From the NCBI RefSeq assembly GCF_027946175.1, contig NZ_AP026671.1, positions 1,798,001-1,862,000 of the forward strand: a DNA stretch of 64,000 bases. Direction: 5' to 3'. Below, one piece after another: positions 18,972 to 29,174 of the stretch (its first letter is position 1; every line of letters starts with the position of its first letter). Source of the DNA: Nitratiruptor tergarcus DSM 16512 (lineage in GTDB: Bacteria > Campylobacterota > Campylobacteria > Campylobacterales > Nitratiruptoraceae). The position numbers were made by a program, and so were the translations under genes. The notes under the pieces were generated by a model. It saw only the letters and a program-made list of their open reading frames with translations. It was not told the DNA's origin and made no database searches.

Positions 18972-19604
18972 TTATCGCTGCAATTGGAAAAATTTTTTCA
19001 AAGATTGCTTCTCTTTTCTACCAATTTTGTAATCGATAAGTTGCAGATAGTTTTTGATCTCTTTATGAGAAAGTCCACTGCGCTTTGTGTAGCGGGAAAG
19101 AATGTAGTGGGGGATTTTTGTATGTGAATGGAGAAACTTTTTTGCAAGAGCTTTATAGGCTTTTGGATTTTTTTTGTAACAAAACCGAGCAAAAACAAAA
19201 GGGAGTCTATATCGCTCATACCACTTTTGTGCTAAGTCGATGCATCCATCGGTTTTAAGAAGTGCTTTATCTCCAATAATAACTTCGCCTTTGATGCCAA
19301 GTACTTTTGCTAAAACGTTGGATGTATTAGACTCTTCATCCTCTTTATTTTCTCCTGGGCAGACAATGACGCTTTTGACTCTTTTATGTGCAACGATGCC
19401 AAAATCGGTGCAAGCATATTTTTTACTTACCACACTTGATATCATTGCTGCTTCTACTCTCCCTTTTATAAAAAGGCGATTGATGTGGCTAGGAACTCCC
19501 TTATAATAGGTAAGTGCAGCTTTGTCCGCACTATGCTTGAGCTCTTTTTTTAAAAATATATAGAATGGTAAAAGATTGATATAGTCTATTTTTCCAATTA
19601 TCAT
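18972..19604 (-). CDS. mqnA: chorismate dehydratase of the futalosine menaquinone pathway
   Basis: A 210-aa periplasmic-binding-protein-fold enzyme that converts chorismate to 3-enolpyruvyl-benzoate, the first step of futalosine menaquinone synthesis. The N-terminus IGKIDYINLLPFY is the family signature, followed by GVPSHINRLF and EAAMISSVVSKK. The frame extends upstream to 19853, but ATG 19604 is the natural start, and the extension would overlap moaD. It is shorter than many MqnA proteins (about 230-280 aa), as is common in this phylum. It diverges from moaD over 61 bp. Confidence 0.85.
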   Translation of the reverse strand: MIIGKIDYINLLPFYIFLKKELKHSADKAALTYYKGVPSHINRLFIKGRVEAAMISSVVSKKYACTDFGIVAHKRVKSVIVCPGENKEDEESNTSNVLAKVLGIKGEVIIGDKALLKTDGCIDLAQKWYERYRLPFVFARFCYKKNPKAYKALAKKFLHSHTKIPHYILSRYTKRSGLSHKEIKNYLQLIDYKIGRKEKQSLKKFFQLQR

Positions 19605-19665
19605 GGCGTAATTATATTGAAATTTTTTGATAAAATTAGCAAAATCCATCAAGAGGATAGAAAAT

Positions 19666-19887
19666 ATGGTTACAGTTGAGTTTTTGGGGCCTATTGCTAA
19701 AGAGCCCCTGCAGGTAGAAGCGAAAAATTTGCGTGAAGTTGCACAAATTTTGCAAAAAGATAGTGAAATAAAGAAGTGGCTGGGTGAATGTGCAGTTGCG
19801 GTGAATGATAAGATTGTCAAAACCCTTGATATCGAGCTTAAAGATGGGGACAAGGTTTCATTGCTACCCCCAGTTTGTGGAGGATAA
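19666..19887 (+). CDS. moaD: molybdopterin synthase small subunit (sulfur carrier)
   Basis: A 73-aa ubiquitin-fold sulfur carrier. It ends LLPPVCGG, with the C-terminal Gly-Gly that is adenylated and thiocarboxylated before sulfur transfer to precursor Z. GAGG at 19653 supports ATG 19666 over the longer frame from 19627. moaE follows after 2 bases, so both subunits of molybdopterin synthase are made together. Confidence 0.92.
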   Translation: MVTVEFLGPIAKEPLQVEAKNLREVAQILQKDSEIKKWLGECAVAVNDKIVKTLDIELKDGDKVSLLPPVCGG

Positions 19888-19889
19888 AT

Positions 19890-20333
19890 ATGCTTGAACT
19901 CTATCCCGGTGAGTTAAATGTTGATAAAATCTTCAGTAAATGGCGCAGGTGGGGCGAAGATAAAAACTATGGTGCTTTTATCACTTTCGTAGGGACTGTA
20001 AGAGAAGAAAATGGCATTGAGGCTTTGAGCTTTGATGTATATAAGCCGATATTGCAGCGTTGGTTTGAAGCGTGGCAGCAAAGAGCACAGCAAAGAGGCG
20101 CTTATCTTAAAATGGCCCACTCCATTGGTAATGTCCCTATCCATACATCCAGTTATATGGCTGCGGTTTTTAGTCCCAAAAGGCGTGTTGCATTAGAGCT
20201 TATAGAAGAGTTTGTAGAAGATTTCAAAGCTAATGCTCCTATTTGGAAATATGATGTAAAAAACGGTGAGAGAATCTATGCGCGAGACCGCAGCCACAAA
20301 ATTGAAGGAAGCGGTCTTTTAGATAGCCTCTAG
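19890..20333 (+). CDS. moaE: molybdopterin synthase catalytic subunit
   Basis: A 147-aa MoaE. Family motifs are GAFITFVGTVRE, HSIGNVPIHTSS and a C-terminal IWKYD region; the active-site lysine lies in this last part. GGAGGA, within the end of moaD, positions ATG 19890. It acts with MoaD to insert two sulfurs into precursor Z. The last 15 bases overlap the 3' end of the convergent NAD-GDH gene, an unusually deep tail overlap that constrains both C-termini. Confidence 0.92.
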   Translation: MLELYPGELNVDKIFSKWRRWGEDKNYGAFITFVGTVREENGIEALSFDVYKPILQRWFEAWQQRAQQRGAYLKMAHSIGNVPIHTSSYMAAVFSPKRRVALELIEEFVEDFKANAPIWKYDVKNGERIYARDRSHKIEGSGLLDSL

Positions 20334-23300
20334 AAGGAGCTTGTGTACTACATTGGAGATCTTCATCAGATCTTGTGGTGTTTGTGCAAGCTCTTGGATC
20401 TTTTGAGCAAAGAAGCTAGTATCTATCATCTTTTCTTGAATATAATTCATGAGTCCATCATGGAGTGATTCTTTACTTCTTGTATAAAAGACTACATCTT
20501 TTGCGGTAGCTACTACAAAGTACTCCACTAGCTCCATGAGTTGCATTTTAAGCTCTTTGCCAATATTATCTTTTGGAGAGAAGTTATAGATAATTTGCAA
20601 GAGAGCATCGATATTGAAAAGAGAGAGTATTTCACTAAGTAAAGAGAGTACTTCATTGAGTGGATACTCTTTGAGCTCTTTAATATAGATTGCAGGCATT
20701 ACAAACTTAATAAGATCGATATAGCGAAAAAAGTCACTATGTATACTCTCTTTAAAGTCAAGAAATTGTGCGATTTCATTTTTATAGTTGAGGATATGAA
20801 ACGGTTCACTATTAAACTCTTGATAGTTGCGTACTATCCATTTGACACTAAATTCTACAGCATCTTCGATCTCTAGTAGTTGCATATAAATTGAAGTTTT
20901 ATTAGCACTCTCTTTTTTATAAAGCTCTTTTTTGGCCTTTGCAATCCAAAGAAGAGCATAGAGCAAGAGATATGATTTTATTTTTATAAGAAATTTTTCA
21001 CTGCCAAGTTCATCAAAATCAGCAATAAAGCGAATACCGGCATTATCGATGATGATATTTGCTGCAACCGTTGCGATAATCTCTCGTGCGAGGGGGTGTG
21101 TAAGTACCTCTTTTTCAAAAAGAGGATAGAGAGATTTTGGAAAGTATTTATAAAGATAGTGCTCAAAAAAGGGCTCTTGTGTTAAATTGCTTTGGAGTAT
21201 GAAGCGTTTGAGAAAGATTTTTGAAAATGAGAGTACAATACCAAGCACAGGCCTCACTATAGCTCCATCGGCATCTATAACAGTATCGAACTCTTTTATT
21301 TTTGGTATATCAAAATCTTTTTTATTGAAAAACTCCAACTCTCTCTCAAGAAGTTCAATAGCTTTAATGAAATCCTCCTTATCATTACGTGAACGTAAGG
21401 CATCGAGGGTAATTGCAAGAGGTTGCATGAAGTTTTCTTGAAAAACCTTTTCAAGAACCTCTTGTGTGAGCTCTTTGAGAATTGAATGTTTTTGATTTTC
21501 ATCTATCTTTTGCTCTTTTAACGCTTTATTAAGAACAATTTTGAGATTGACTTCATAATCGCTTGTATTGACACCTGCTGAGTTATCTATACTATCAAGA
21601 TTGATTCTTCCGCCATTTTTAGCATATTCGATACGAGCCTTTTGTGTAAGTCCAAGATTGCCTCCTTCACATACTGCAAAAGCTTGCAGTGCAGAGGCAT
21701 CTACTCGCACAGGCTCATTATACTTATCTGCAATGTAGATATTAAACTCTTCACTCGATTTCACGTACGTACCGATACCTCCAATATAGAGCATATCTAC
21801 TTGTGCACACAGCAGATATTTTGCAAGCTCTTCAGCACTGAGAATATCCTCTTTGATGTTAAGTACCTTTTTTATTTGAGGAGAGAGTTTAATCTCTTTT
21901 TGTGTGCGCAAAAATACTCCTCCACCTTTGCTAATGAGAGTTTGGTTGTAATCACTCCAGCTCTTTTGCTCTTCAAAGAGTCGTTTGCGCTCTTTAAAAG
22001 CTATTGCAGGATCGGGATTGGGATCAATGAAGATCTCATGCGAACTTATGGCACCTATGAGTTTGATTTGGGGATTAATGAGCATGCCGTTGCCAAATAC
22101 ATCTCCTCGCATAGAGCCGGTTCCAACTACAGTAATAGGATCTTTAAAAATATCGATTTTTCTGTCGATAAAATGCCTCGCAGCACAGATCCATGCACCA
22201 TGAGCAGTCACACCCAGTTTTTTATGATTGTACCCATGGCTTCCGCCACTTGCAAAAGCATCTTTGAGCCAATATCCTCTTTTTATAGCGATTGCATTGG
22301 CCACGTCACTCATATCAGCAGTACCTTTGTCTGCTGCTACAACAAAATAGAAGTCTCCTCTCTCTTTTGGCTCTTTATCGATGAGATCTAGCATTGCATC
22401 GATGTAGAGCTCATAGTAGTGGCGAAACTCCTTTTTTGTTATAGGTTTTTCTATGTAGAGACCTCCCTTTCCTCCAGAAGGGATAATGATGGCATTTTTT
22501 GCCTCTTGTGTAATCATAAGATCGCGAATCTCTTGGCGAAAATCTTCTCGATCACTCCAGCGGATTCCTCCGCGACTTACAGGACTGATACGCAGATGTA
22601 CACCTAAAAAATCCTTATGATAGACGAAGATCTCAATATTTGGTTGGAGTGAAGGAAGAAGTTTTTTAAATTTAGTTAAATCAAATTTATAAGACTTGCA
22701 CTCTTTGCCTGCAAAAAAATTGGTTTTTTTGATACTACAAATTGCATAGTAGCAGATACGTAGCAGTTTATCCTCTTCATAATTTTGCACTGTTTTAAAA
22801 GAGGAGTGAATTTTCTCTTCAATCTTTTCTCTTTCCATAAAATCTTGTTTGAAAAAGTATTTGATGAAATAGTTAATGAGATGAGGATAGTTCAAAAATA
22901 TTTTTATGATGGATTGCTCTTTTTTTTCTGGAAGGAGTTGAACGAGATATTTGACAAGTGAGCGCAAGAATATTACTTGTTCTAAAGAGATATTTTTTTC
23001 TAATACAAAACGATAGAGTGCGCATCGTTCTAATGTTTCTCCTCGAAGAGCCTGCTCAATAATTGTTGCGACTTTTTCTTTTGCTTGTTGTAAGGCTGTA
23101 ATATTTGTATCTATAAAAATTTGGCTAATTTGCACGTCATTCAGGGAGTAGAAAATCTCTTTTTTTGCTGTGATACCAAAATCTTTGAGCAAAAGAACAA
23201 TTTGTGAAAGAGAAACAGGCTTTTTTGCATAAATTTTAATAGAAGGCTCATGTGCAAGATCAATAATAACTTTGTAGTCATCAAGGTTTTTGACTATTTC

Positions 23301-23342
23301 TCTATCTTCTTGTGTTATAGCCTCTTTGCAAGGATTTGTCAT
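20319..23342 (-). CDS. gdhB: large NAD-specific glutamate dehydrogenase
   Basis: A 1007-aa member of the large NAD-GDH (Bac_GDH) class, deaminating glutamate to 2-oxoglutarate. The core is clear: LRISPVSRGGIRWSDR, then RDLMITQEAKNAIIIPSGGKGG with the catalytic lysines, FVVAADKGTADMSDVAN, and YIGGIGTYVKS. It is shorter than the classic enzymes of about 1600 residues, with a trimmed N-terminal regulatory part. A GAAGGA site precedes ATG 23342. It diverges from moeA over 66 bp. The gene symbol follows usage in other bacteria and is not certain. Confidence 0.85.
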   Translation of the reverse strand: MTNPCKEAITQEDREIVKNLDDYKVIIDLAHEPSIKIYAKKPVSLSQIVLLLKDFGITAKKEIFYSLNDVQISQIFIDTNITALQQAKEKVATIIEQALRGETLERCALYRFVLEKNISLEQVIFLRSLVKYLVQLLPEKKEQSIIKIFLNYPHLINYFIKYFFKQDFMEREKIEEKIHSSFKTVQNYEEDKLLRICYYAICSIKKTNFFAGKECKSYKFDLTKFKKLLPSLQPNIEIFVYHKDFLGVHLRISPVSRGGIRWSDREDFRQEIRDLMITQEAKNAIIIPSGGKGGLYIEKPITKKEFRHYYELYIDAMLDLIDKEPKERGDFYFVVAADKGTADMSDVANAIAIKRGYWLKDAFASGGSHGYNHKKLGVTAHGAWICAARHFIDRKIDIFKDPITVVGTGSMRGDVFGNGMLINPQIKLIGAISSHEIFIDPNPDPAIAFKERKRLFEEQKSWSDYNQTLISKGGGVFLRTQKEIKLSPQIKKVLNIKEDILSAEELAKYLLCAQVDMLYIGGIGTYVKSSEEFNIYIADKYNEPVRVDASALQAFAVCEGGNLGLTQKARIEYAKNGGRINLDSIDNSAGVNTSDYEVNLKIVLNKALKEQKIDENQKHSILKELTQEVLEKVFQENFMQPLAITLDALRSRNDKEDFIKAIELLERELEFFNKKDFDIPKIKEFDTVIDADGAIVRPVLGIVLSFSKIFLKRFILQSNLTQEPFFEHYLYKYFPKSLYPLFEKEVLTHPLAREIIATVAANIIIDNAGIRFIADFDELGSEKFLIKIKSYLLLYALLWIAKAKKELYKKESANKTSIYMQLLEIEDAVEFSVKWIVRNYQEFNSEPFHILNYKNEIAQFLDFKESIHSDFFRYIDLIKFVMPAIYIKELKEYPLNEVLSLLSEILSLFNIDALLQIIYNFSPKDNIGKELKMQLMELVEYFVVATAKDVVFYTRSKESLHDGLMNYIQEKMIDTSFFAQKIQELAQTPQDLMKISNVVHKLLLEAI

Positions 23343-23408
23343 ACTTTTTCCTTCACAGTTTACTCACTTTTATATTGTATAATAGCACAAACATTCAAAA
23401 GGGCTGCA

Positions 23409-24614
23409 ATGATAAGTTTTGAAGAGTCGATGCGACTTTTACACTCTTTAGATGTGACTCCTTGTGGAGTGGAAAAGCTCTTTTTAACACAAACTCTTGG
23501 AAGGTTTTTGGCGCAAGACATTATCGCAACCACCAACAGTCCGGAACTTCCTACTGCAGCTATGGATGGGTATGCAGTACGTTATGAGGATATGGATAAA
23601 AAGAGGCTCAAAGTCCTTGCAGATAATCCTGCTGGAAATGAAGTTACAATGCCAGTTGAACCAGGATTTGCTATCAAAACCTTTACAGGCTCTTTGATGC
23701 CAGAGGGTGCAGATACACTTATCCCTATTGAAAATGTGAATCTCATAGGAGAAGAGATTGAGATAGTGGAACTGGTAAAAAAAGGCTTTAGCGTGCGCCC
23801 AGTAGGGGAGAATTATAAGCAGGGCGAAACACTTATAGCAAAAGGTTCTCGCATAGGCTTTGCCGAAATTGGCGTCATGGGAAGCCTCAATATTGTGATG
23901 CCAAAAGTGTATCAAAAGCCAAAAGTTGCAGTATTAGCTACAGGGAGTGAGGTGTTAGAGATTGGAGAGCAGCAAACAAATGCTGCACAAATTCGCAGCT
24001 CCAATAACTATACTCTTGAAGCCCTTATCAAGCAACATGGGGGAGAGTGTGTGCAGCTAGGGGCTGTGAAGGATGATAAGGCAACTATTACACAAAATAT
24101 GCATGAAGCGCTGCATAGTGCAGACATAGTTGTGAGCACTGGTGGGGTGAGTGTAGGTGATTACGATTTTGTTAAAGATGTGGTGCGTAATGAGCTAGGC
24201 GCTGAGGTGGTTTTCAAAGGTGTTGTGATAAAACCTGGTCAACATGTGATGATTGCGCAAAAGGGGCAAAAATTTATTGTAGCACTTCCAGGGTTCGCAT
24301 ACTCAAGTACTGTAACCTTTATGCTCTATGTCCTTCCACTCATTTACCGCATGCAAGGAAGTGAGTATAAGCCTACAATGGTATATGCAACTCTTAAAGA
24401 GCCATTTGTTAAAAAGAGCAAGAAAACAGAGTTTACTCCATGCCGTATTCTTATAGAGGATGGGGAGTTTTTTGTCGATTTTGCAGGTAATCGAGAGGGA
24501 AGCAGCGCTATTTTGACAAATATGTTGGGTCCCAACAGAGCTTTAGCTGTAACAACGCCGCAAGAAGGCAACAAAGAAGCAGGCGAGCGTATACTTGTGT
24601 GGCTGCTTTCATAA
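23409..24614 (+). CDS. moeA: molybdopterin molybdenumtransferase
   Basis: A 401-aa enzyme inserting molybdate into adenylated molybdopterin. Motifs in order: ELPTAAMDGYAVR, FTGSLMPEGADTLIPIENV, ATGSEVLE, and the MPT-binding STGGVSVGDYDFVKDV. The frame is open upstream to 23250, but homology begins at ATG 23409 (MISFEESMRLL). With moaD-moaE 3 kb away it forms part of the molybdenum cofactor set needed for periplasmic nitrate reductase or formate dehydrogenase, neither of which is in the window. Confidence 0.93.
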   Translation: MISFEESMRLLHSLDVTPCGVEKLFLTQTLGRFLAQDIIATTNSPELPTAAMDGYAVRYEDMDKKRLKVLADNPAGNEVTMPVEPGFAIKTFTGSLMPEGADTLIPIENVNLIGEEIEIVELVKKGFSVRPVGENYKQGETLIAKGSRIGFAEIGVMGSLNIVMPKVYQKPKVAVLATGSEVLEIGEQQTNAAQIRSSNNYTLEALIKQHGGECVQLGAVKDDKATITQNMHEALHSADIVVSTGGVSVGDYDFVKDVVRNELGAEVVFKGVVIKPGQHVMIAQKGQKFIVALPGFAYSSTVTFMLYVLPLIYRMQGSEYKPTMVYATLKEPFVKKSKKTEFTPCRILIEDGEFFVDFAGNREGSSAILTNMLGPNRALAVTTPQEGNKEAGERILVWLLS

Positions 24615-24650
24615 GATTGTTTATACTGTGATAATTAAAAAGGAGAAGTA

Positions 24651-25229
24651 ATGTTAAAAAAACTGTTGTTTGTAATGATGTTTGTAGGTGTGCTTTTTGG
24701 AGCACAAAGAGAAGTGGATAAAGGCTTTGTCCTTACTACTGTGGATAATCAAAAGATTCATATTCATATCAAAAAAAATGGTATTGAGGTCAAAGAGTAT
24801 CCTGGTAAAGTGATTATTCTTGATTTTTTTGGTAAACGTTGTCCTCCATGTAGAATGGAGATGCCAATACTTGGCGATTTACAAACAAAACTCAAAGATA
24901 AAATGCAAATTATAGGACTCCATGTCCAAGAGCCTTTAAGTAAAAGAGATCTCCAAGAGCTCTATAAAAGAGGAATCAACTATCCAATAGTTGACTATCT
25001 TCCAAACAAGGAGAATCAAGCTTTTGTAGGATTCATTGGACAGCTGACAGGATGGAGTGGAAGTATTCCTTATATGCTCTTTTTTGATCCAAAAGGCACG
25101 TATCAAGGCTATCATATTGGTATGGCAAACGAAGAATCACTAAAAAAATTTATTGAAAAACTCTACAACACTTCTAAAAAATCTACTCCAAAAACAGAGA
25201 GTAATACTACTAAAAAAGCTTCTAAGTAA
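24651..25229 (+). CDS. TlpA-like periplasmic thioredoxin-fold protein
   Basis: A 192-aa exported protein with a signal peptide (LLFVMMFVGVLFGA) and a thioredoxin fold of the TlpA/ResA type. The redox motif is CPPC at 64-67 in FFGKRCPPCRMEMP. A low-complexity Lys/Thr/Ser tail ends the protein. A likely role is reduction of periplasmic cysteines, for example in apocytochromes, but the partner is not shown by context. AAGGAG precedes ATG 24651. It converges with the MFS gene across a hairpin. Confidence 0.8.
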   Translation: MLKKLLFVMMFVGVLFGAQREVDKGFVLTTVDNQKIHIHIKKNGIEVKEYPGKVIILDFFGKRCPPCRMEMPILGDLQTKLKDKMQIIGLHVQEPLSKRDLQELYKRGINYPIVDYLPNKENQAFVGFIGQLTGWSGSIPYMLFFDPKGTYQGYHIGMANEESLKKFIEKLYNTSKKSTPKTESNTTKKASK

Positions 25230-25231
25230 TA

Positions 25232-25254
25232 TTTCTCCCCGAAAAGGGGAGAAA
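25232..25254. terminator. hairpin between convergent genes
   Basis: A perfect 9-bp inverted repeat (TTTCTCCCC / GGGGAGAAA) with a 5-base loop lies exactly between the thioredoxin stop and the MFS stop. Neither strand has a long T run after it, so it may be a weak bidirectional terminator or an mRNA-end stabilising hairpin. Confidence 0.5.
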
Positions 25255-25255
25255 A

Positions 25256-26590
25256 TCAAGACTCTTTACGTAAAAAATCTTTGATTGTGTCTTCATCAAG
25301 TTTTTCAGAGTCGTATTTGACAACAATAATCTCTTCTGTTTCATTGACATAAAAGTCTGTAACACCTTCCATTACCTTAAGGCCGGGGAGTTTCTCTTTA
25401 TCATATAGATCAAAATCTAAAAAGAGATTTGCCCGTACTCCAGGATTGCGCATTCCCACAATCCAGTAGATCCACACAACACAGACAAGCAGTACAAATA
25501 TGGCTACGGCTTTTTCGTGTCCATACTGGTAGAGTAGACCACCAATCGCACCACCAAGGAAGATGCCAATATAAGCAAAAGTGTTTGCCACGCCAAGTGC
25601 TGCACCTTTTTGGTGTACTTTTGCAAATTTGGATACGAAGCTTTGCAAGAGTGGCTCAAACATATTAAAGCCAATAAAGAAAAAGACTGCTCCTACACTA
25701 AAGAGCAAAAAGGAGTTGCTAAAGCCCATGAGTGCGAAAGAAGCTGCAATAAATAGGATAGAAACTATAAAGACCTCTTTTCCTCTATGGTATTTTTCGC
25801 CAAAAACTGCAGCTGGCCCCATAGAGAGAATTCCAAAAATAACAGCTGGCAAATAGACCTTCCAGTAGTGCTCTGGTCCCATATTAAATTTTTGTTTCAT
25901 GAGAATGGGAATTAAAAAGAAAGCTATAGCCATGGTTGAAGAGTGAAAGAGAAATGTAATATACATACGCACAAGATCTTTATCTTTGAAAACATGCTTT
26001 ATCTTTGCTTCCTCTTCGCTGTAGTGATGGACGATTTTTGGAGGCTCTGGGACCGCGGTAAAGAGAATGCCAAGAGCAAGAAGAGCGAGAATTGCTGTAA
26101 GCCAAAAGAGTGCCTTGACACTGTAAAGACCTCCAATAATTGGTCCAATAATCATTGCAGCTGCAAAACTAAGAGCTATGACCATACCCATAACTGCCAT
26201 AGCATGAGCGCGCTCATCCTCTCTTACATAGTCTGCAATCATTGCTGTAACAACGCTGCCAATAGCTCCAGCACCCTGTAAAAATCTTCCAAGGAGCAAT
26301 ACATAGATATTATCAGCTACTGCACAGATAACGGAACCTGCTGCAAAGACGAGGAGGCCGATGAGGATCGTTTTTTTGCGTCCAATCTTATCACTGAGTA
26401 CCCCATAAGGTACTTGGAGCACGGCTTGTGTAAAAGCGTATCCACCGACAGCCACACCAGCTAAAAATGCAGTTCCTCCAGGAAGTTGCAGTGCGTACTG
26501 ACTTAGTACCGCCAAAACGATAAATAGCCCAAAGAAGCGTAGGGCGACAATGAGACTTAAAGGCAGAACCTTTTTGACAATCTCTTTCAA
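25256..26590 (-). CDS. YajR-like major facilitator transporter with C-terminal soluble domain
   Basis: A 12-helix MFS protein of 444 aa. Motif A is GVLSDKIGRKKTI after the second helix, preceded by GYAFTQAVLQVPYG. A soluble tail of about 60 residues follows the last helix and ends in a DFYVNETEEIIVVKYD ferredoxin-like segment, matching the layout of E. coli YajR (454 aa, with a C-terminal YAM domain). The frame reaches a TTG at 26620. I prefer TTG 26590, which has AAAGGA seven bases upstream; no ATG is available. The substrate is unknown. Confidence 0.8.
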   Translation of the reverse strand: MKEIVKKVLPLSLIVALRFFGLFIVLAVLSQYALQLPGGTAFLAGVAVGGYAFTQAVLQVPYGVLSDKIGRKKTILIGLLVFAAGSVICAVADNIYVLLLGRFLQGAGAIGSVVTAMIADYVREDERAHAMAVMGMVIALSFAAAMIIGPIIGGLYSVKALFWLTAILALLALGILFTAVPEPPKIVHHYSEEEAKIKHVFKDKDLVRMYITFLFHSSTMAIAFFLIPILMKQKFNMGPEHYWKVYLPAVIFGILSMGPAAVFGEKYHRGKEVFIVSILFIAASFALMGFSNSFLLFSVGAVFFFIGFNMFEPLLQSFVSKFAKVHQKGAALGVANTFAYIGIFLGGAIGGLLYQYGHEKAVAIFVLLVCVVWIYWIVGMRNPGVRANLFLDFDLYDKEKLPGLKVMEGVTDFYVNETEEIIVVKYDSEKLDEDTIKDFLRKES

Positions 26591-26659
26591 TAGGTATCCT
26601 TTATGATAAAATTTTGTCAACCTTATTGTAAAACTACTTTGTAAATAAAAGGTAGAAAA

Positions 26660-27241
26660 ATGAAAATTATTTTAGCTTCTTCAAATAGAGGCAAGATAAA
26701 AGAGATCCAAGAGTTGCTTCAAGCTGAAGTGGTTCCCTATAAAGATATTTTGGGTGATATAACGATTATAGAAAATGGAAAGAGTTTTCAAGAAAATGCC
26801 ATGATAAAAGCCAAGGCTATTTTTGAGAGAGTACCACAGAGTATTGTGCTAGCAGATGATAGTGGAATTAGCGTTCCAGCACTTGGTGGAGAGCCAGGAA
26901 TCTATAGTGCGCGTTATGCAGGAGAGGGCGCTACAGATAAAGAGAATCTGCAAAAACTCATTTCCAAATTGCAAGAAAAAAATATCAAAAAGACTCCAGC
27001 ATTCTATACAGCTGCAATTGCAATTGCTTCACCAAAAGGGATCTTTACTACACATGGCTGGATGTGGGGAGAAGTAATTGATGAAGCTAGAGGTGATAGA
27101 GGCTTTGGATACGATCCCATGTTTATACCTGAGGGCTATGAGAAGACTCTTGGGGAGTTGGATGAAGAGGTAAAAAAACGTATCAGCCATAGGGCAAAAG
27201 CGCTGCGTTTAGCAAAAATTGTTTTAGAAAGAATGGTATGA
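26660..27241 (+). CDS. rdgB: RdgB/HAM1-type non-canonical purine NTP pyrophosphatase
   Basis: A 193-aa house-cleaning enzyme hydrolysing ITP, dITP and XTP. The N-terminus [15 protein letters not shown] is the family signature; the catalytic region is [26 protein letters not shown], and [11 protein letters not shown] lies near the C-terminus. The stop overlaps the CiaB-like start by ATGA, so the two genes are translationally coupled. Confidence 0.95.
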   Translation: MKIILASSNRGKIKEIQELLQAEVVPYKDILGDITIIENGKSFQENAMIKAKAIFERVPQSIVLADDSGISVPALGGEPGIYSARYAGEGATDKENLQKLISKLQEKNIKKTPAFYTAAIAIASPKGIFTTHGWMWGEVIDEARGDRGFGYDPMFIPEGYEKTLGELDEEVKKRISHRAKALRLAKIVLERMV

Positions 27242-29085
27242 GAGAGAAATTTTTTGAGGATTTAAGAAAAATCTATACACTCCTTGAAGCTGAGCAGAAG
27301 GAGCTGCAGCGTTTTTATGAAATTTTACAACCACATAGAAGTTTAGTAGATGTAAAGGTTGCAGAGTATGAGGATCTGATATATGATTTTTTGCAGTTTA
27401 TAGGTTTAGAGGTATCGAGCGAGACAAAACTTGCAGCAATTAACCGTATCGTAAATCTGCGTGAAGATATGCTCTTACAAGTGATAAGTGACAAAGAAGA
27501 AGAGGAGCAAATTAAAGTAAAAGAGAGAGCTTTTGTTTGGGTGAGCCAGTTTTATCTCGCGCGCTTTGAACAGCTTTTGCAAACAATTGAAGCACAGGAA
27601 CTTCTTTCTCCCTTTTATCGCACACTTGTGCGCCATGCACATCTTATTGGTGAGGCTTTTAGCTCCTGGCAAAGTAGTTGGATGGCAGCCATTATTTATG
27701 GCATCAATAAAGAATTATTTCGCATATTCAATGGAGACGAAGAGAAAATTTTTGAGATGCTCAATGCCAAAAAGCTGCTTGATAGAGGGCATGGTGGTGA
27801 AGTAGGAGATAGGAGCTACTCTGTATTGGTTATGGAAGAAGATGGGAGTTTCAAAAGAGTTGCGTATGCTGAGGCTTTTAGCAAAGAGGTAGAGCAGGTG
27901 TGTAAAAGAATCGATAATGCACTCCAAGCGCTAGCAAAATATGAAGATGAGGTTTTTCATAAAAAAGAGGAGTGGCTTGTATATTTTGTAAAAATCAAAG
28001 AGGCACTTTTAGAAAAGGATCCAGATAGACTCATACCTGCTTGGGCTGATGTGGATAGAGCTTGGATGCGCATTGATACACCTTTACAGTTAGGGCATCC
28101 TCTTGAATACTATGAAGATCGCTACCGCAAGGCAGTAGCACTAGAGTGGGATGTAAGGATAGTAGATCCCAACTACAAAGCGGGTGAGCGAGTTAAAAAG
28201 ATAGAGCTTGCTTTTCGTAAACTCTATGATGAAATTGGCATAGAGAAGCCTTCAATTTATCGTCAAACTTTGCAGAGTTTGCAAAAAGTACAACTCTATG
28301 TGGGCAGACCTCTTCTTTTTTATGGGAGTGAGTTTAATGGGCTTTTTAGTGCACAAGTAGTACCAAACGATGAGGTTGTGAGTAAAGAGATGGGTAAAAA
28401 GATTTTTGCATATCCCGATATGATACTCCAAACCAAAAAGGCTAAGCCAAAGATGCGTCTAACGTATGAAATATATGGAAAAGAGGGAGCACAAAAAATT
28501 TATAGCCTTTTGGAAAATGAAGAGGCTTGGTATGCGGTGTATGATATCACTACTATTGGTCATGAGTATGGGCATATTTTGTGGATGGATGAAGAGAGCG
28601 AAGCGGTGATGAATAGAAGTGGAATGTTTAAGCTTGCTGAAGAGTTTAAAGCAACCACCGGTGGACTTGTGGCATATTTTATGTTTGAAGAGGAACGCTA
28701 CTGGGAAGAGTTGCTACTTGATCATATCCAGCGAAGTGTCTCACTAATTGGCTGGATGGAGGTAGAAGAGGTACTTCCTTATTATGTAGAGGGCCTTTTG
28801 CATCTGCATGGACTTTTTGAAACTGGTGTTTTAACGTTTGATACAAAATTGCAGATGCATATTACAAAGCAAAATTTTGCCAAGCTCAAAAGATGGTATC
28901 TTCAAGTTTATAAAGATTTGGCAAAAGTTTATCTGCTTAAAGAAAATGTAAAGAATTTTTTAGATAAATTTATAGTAAAGGGGAAAAATGTATATTTGCC
29001 TCTTGATGAAAAAGTTGGTTCTTTTGTCCAATTTTATTATGAGCTTTATACAAAGATTGGCCGAGAAATAGTAACATCAGAGTAG
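27238..29085 (+). CDS. CiaB-like protein carrying an HEXXH metallopeptidase motif
   Basis: A 615-aa soluble protein without a signal peptide. Length, composition and its place after rdgB suggest the family annotated as invasion antigen CiaB in Campylobacter; I base this on recall, not alignment. The sequence shows HEYGH at 442-446 in [12 protein letters not shown] and, 22 residues later, EEFKATTGG at 468-476. That layout resembles zinc gluzincin peptidases, where a downstream Glu is the third ligand. A cytosolic peptidase role is therefore a reasonable alternative to a secreted effector. It is coupled to rdgB by ATGA. Confidence 0.6.
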   Translation: MREKFFEDLRKIYTLLEAEQKELQRFYEILQPHRSLVDVKVAEYEDLIYDFLQFIGLEVSSETKLAAINRIVNLREDMLLQVISDKEEEEQIKVKERAFVWVSQFYLARFEQLLQTIEAQELLSPFYRTLVRHAHLIGEAFSSWQSSWMAAIIYGINKELFRIFNGDEEKIFEMLNAKKLLDRGHGGEVGDRSYSVLVMEEDGSFKRVAYAEAFSKEVEQVCKRIDNALQALAKYEDEVFHKKEEWLVYFVKIKEALLEKDPDRLIPAWADVDRAWMRIDTPLQLGHPLEYYEDRYRKAVALEWDVRIVDPNYKAGERVKKIELAFRKLYDEIGIEKPSIYRQTLQSLQKVQLYVGRPLLFYGSEFNGLFSAQVVPNDEVVSKEMGKKIFAYPDMILQTKKAKPKMRLTYEIYGKEGAQKIYSLLENEEAWYAVYDITTIGHEYGHILWMDEESEAVMNRSGMFKLAEEFKATTGGLVAYFMFEEERYWEELLLDHIQRSVSLIGWMEVEEVLPYYVEGLLHLHGLFETGVLTFDTKLQMHITKQNFAKLKRWYLQVYKDLAKVYLLKENVKNFLDKFIVKGKNVYLPLDEKVGSFVQFYYELYTKIGREIVTSE

Positions 29086-29174
29086 ATGCAATATCCCTAT
29101 GAACATGAGGCGGTGTAATCTTTATAATAGATTATAAGTGTGGTGCATACAGGATAGTGAGGAAAGGGGCAAAG

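Noticed and set aside
19605-19853. 83-residue N-terminal extension of MqnA
   Set aside because: It is antisense to moaD, and the family N-terminus begins at 19604.
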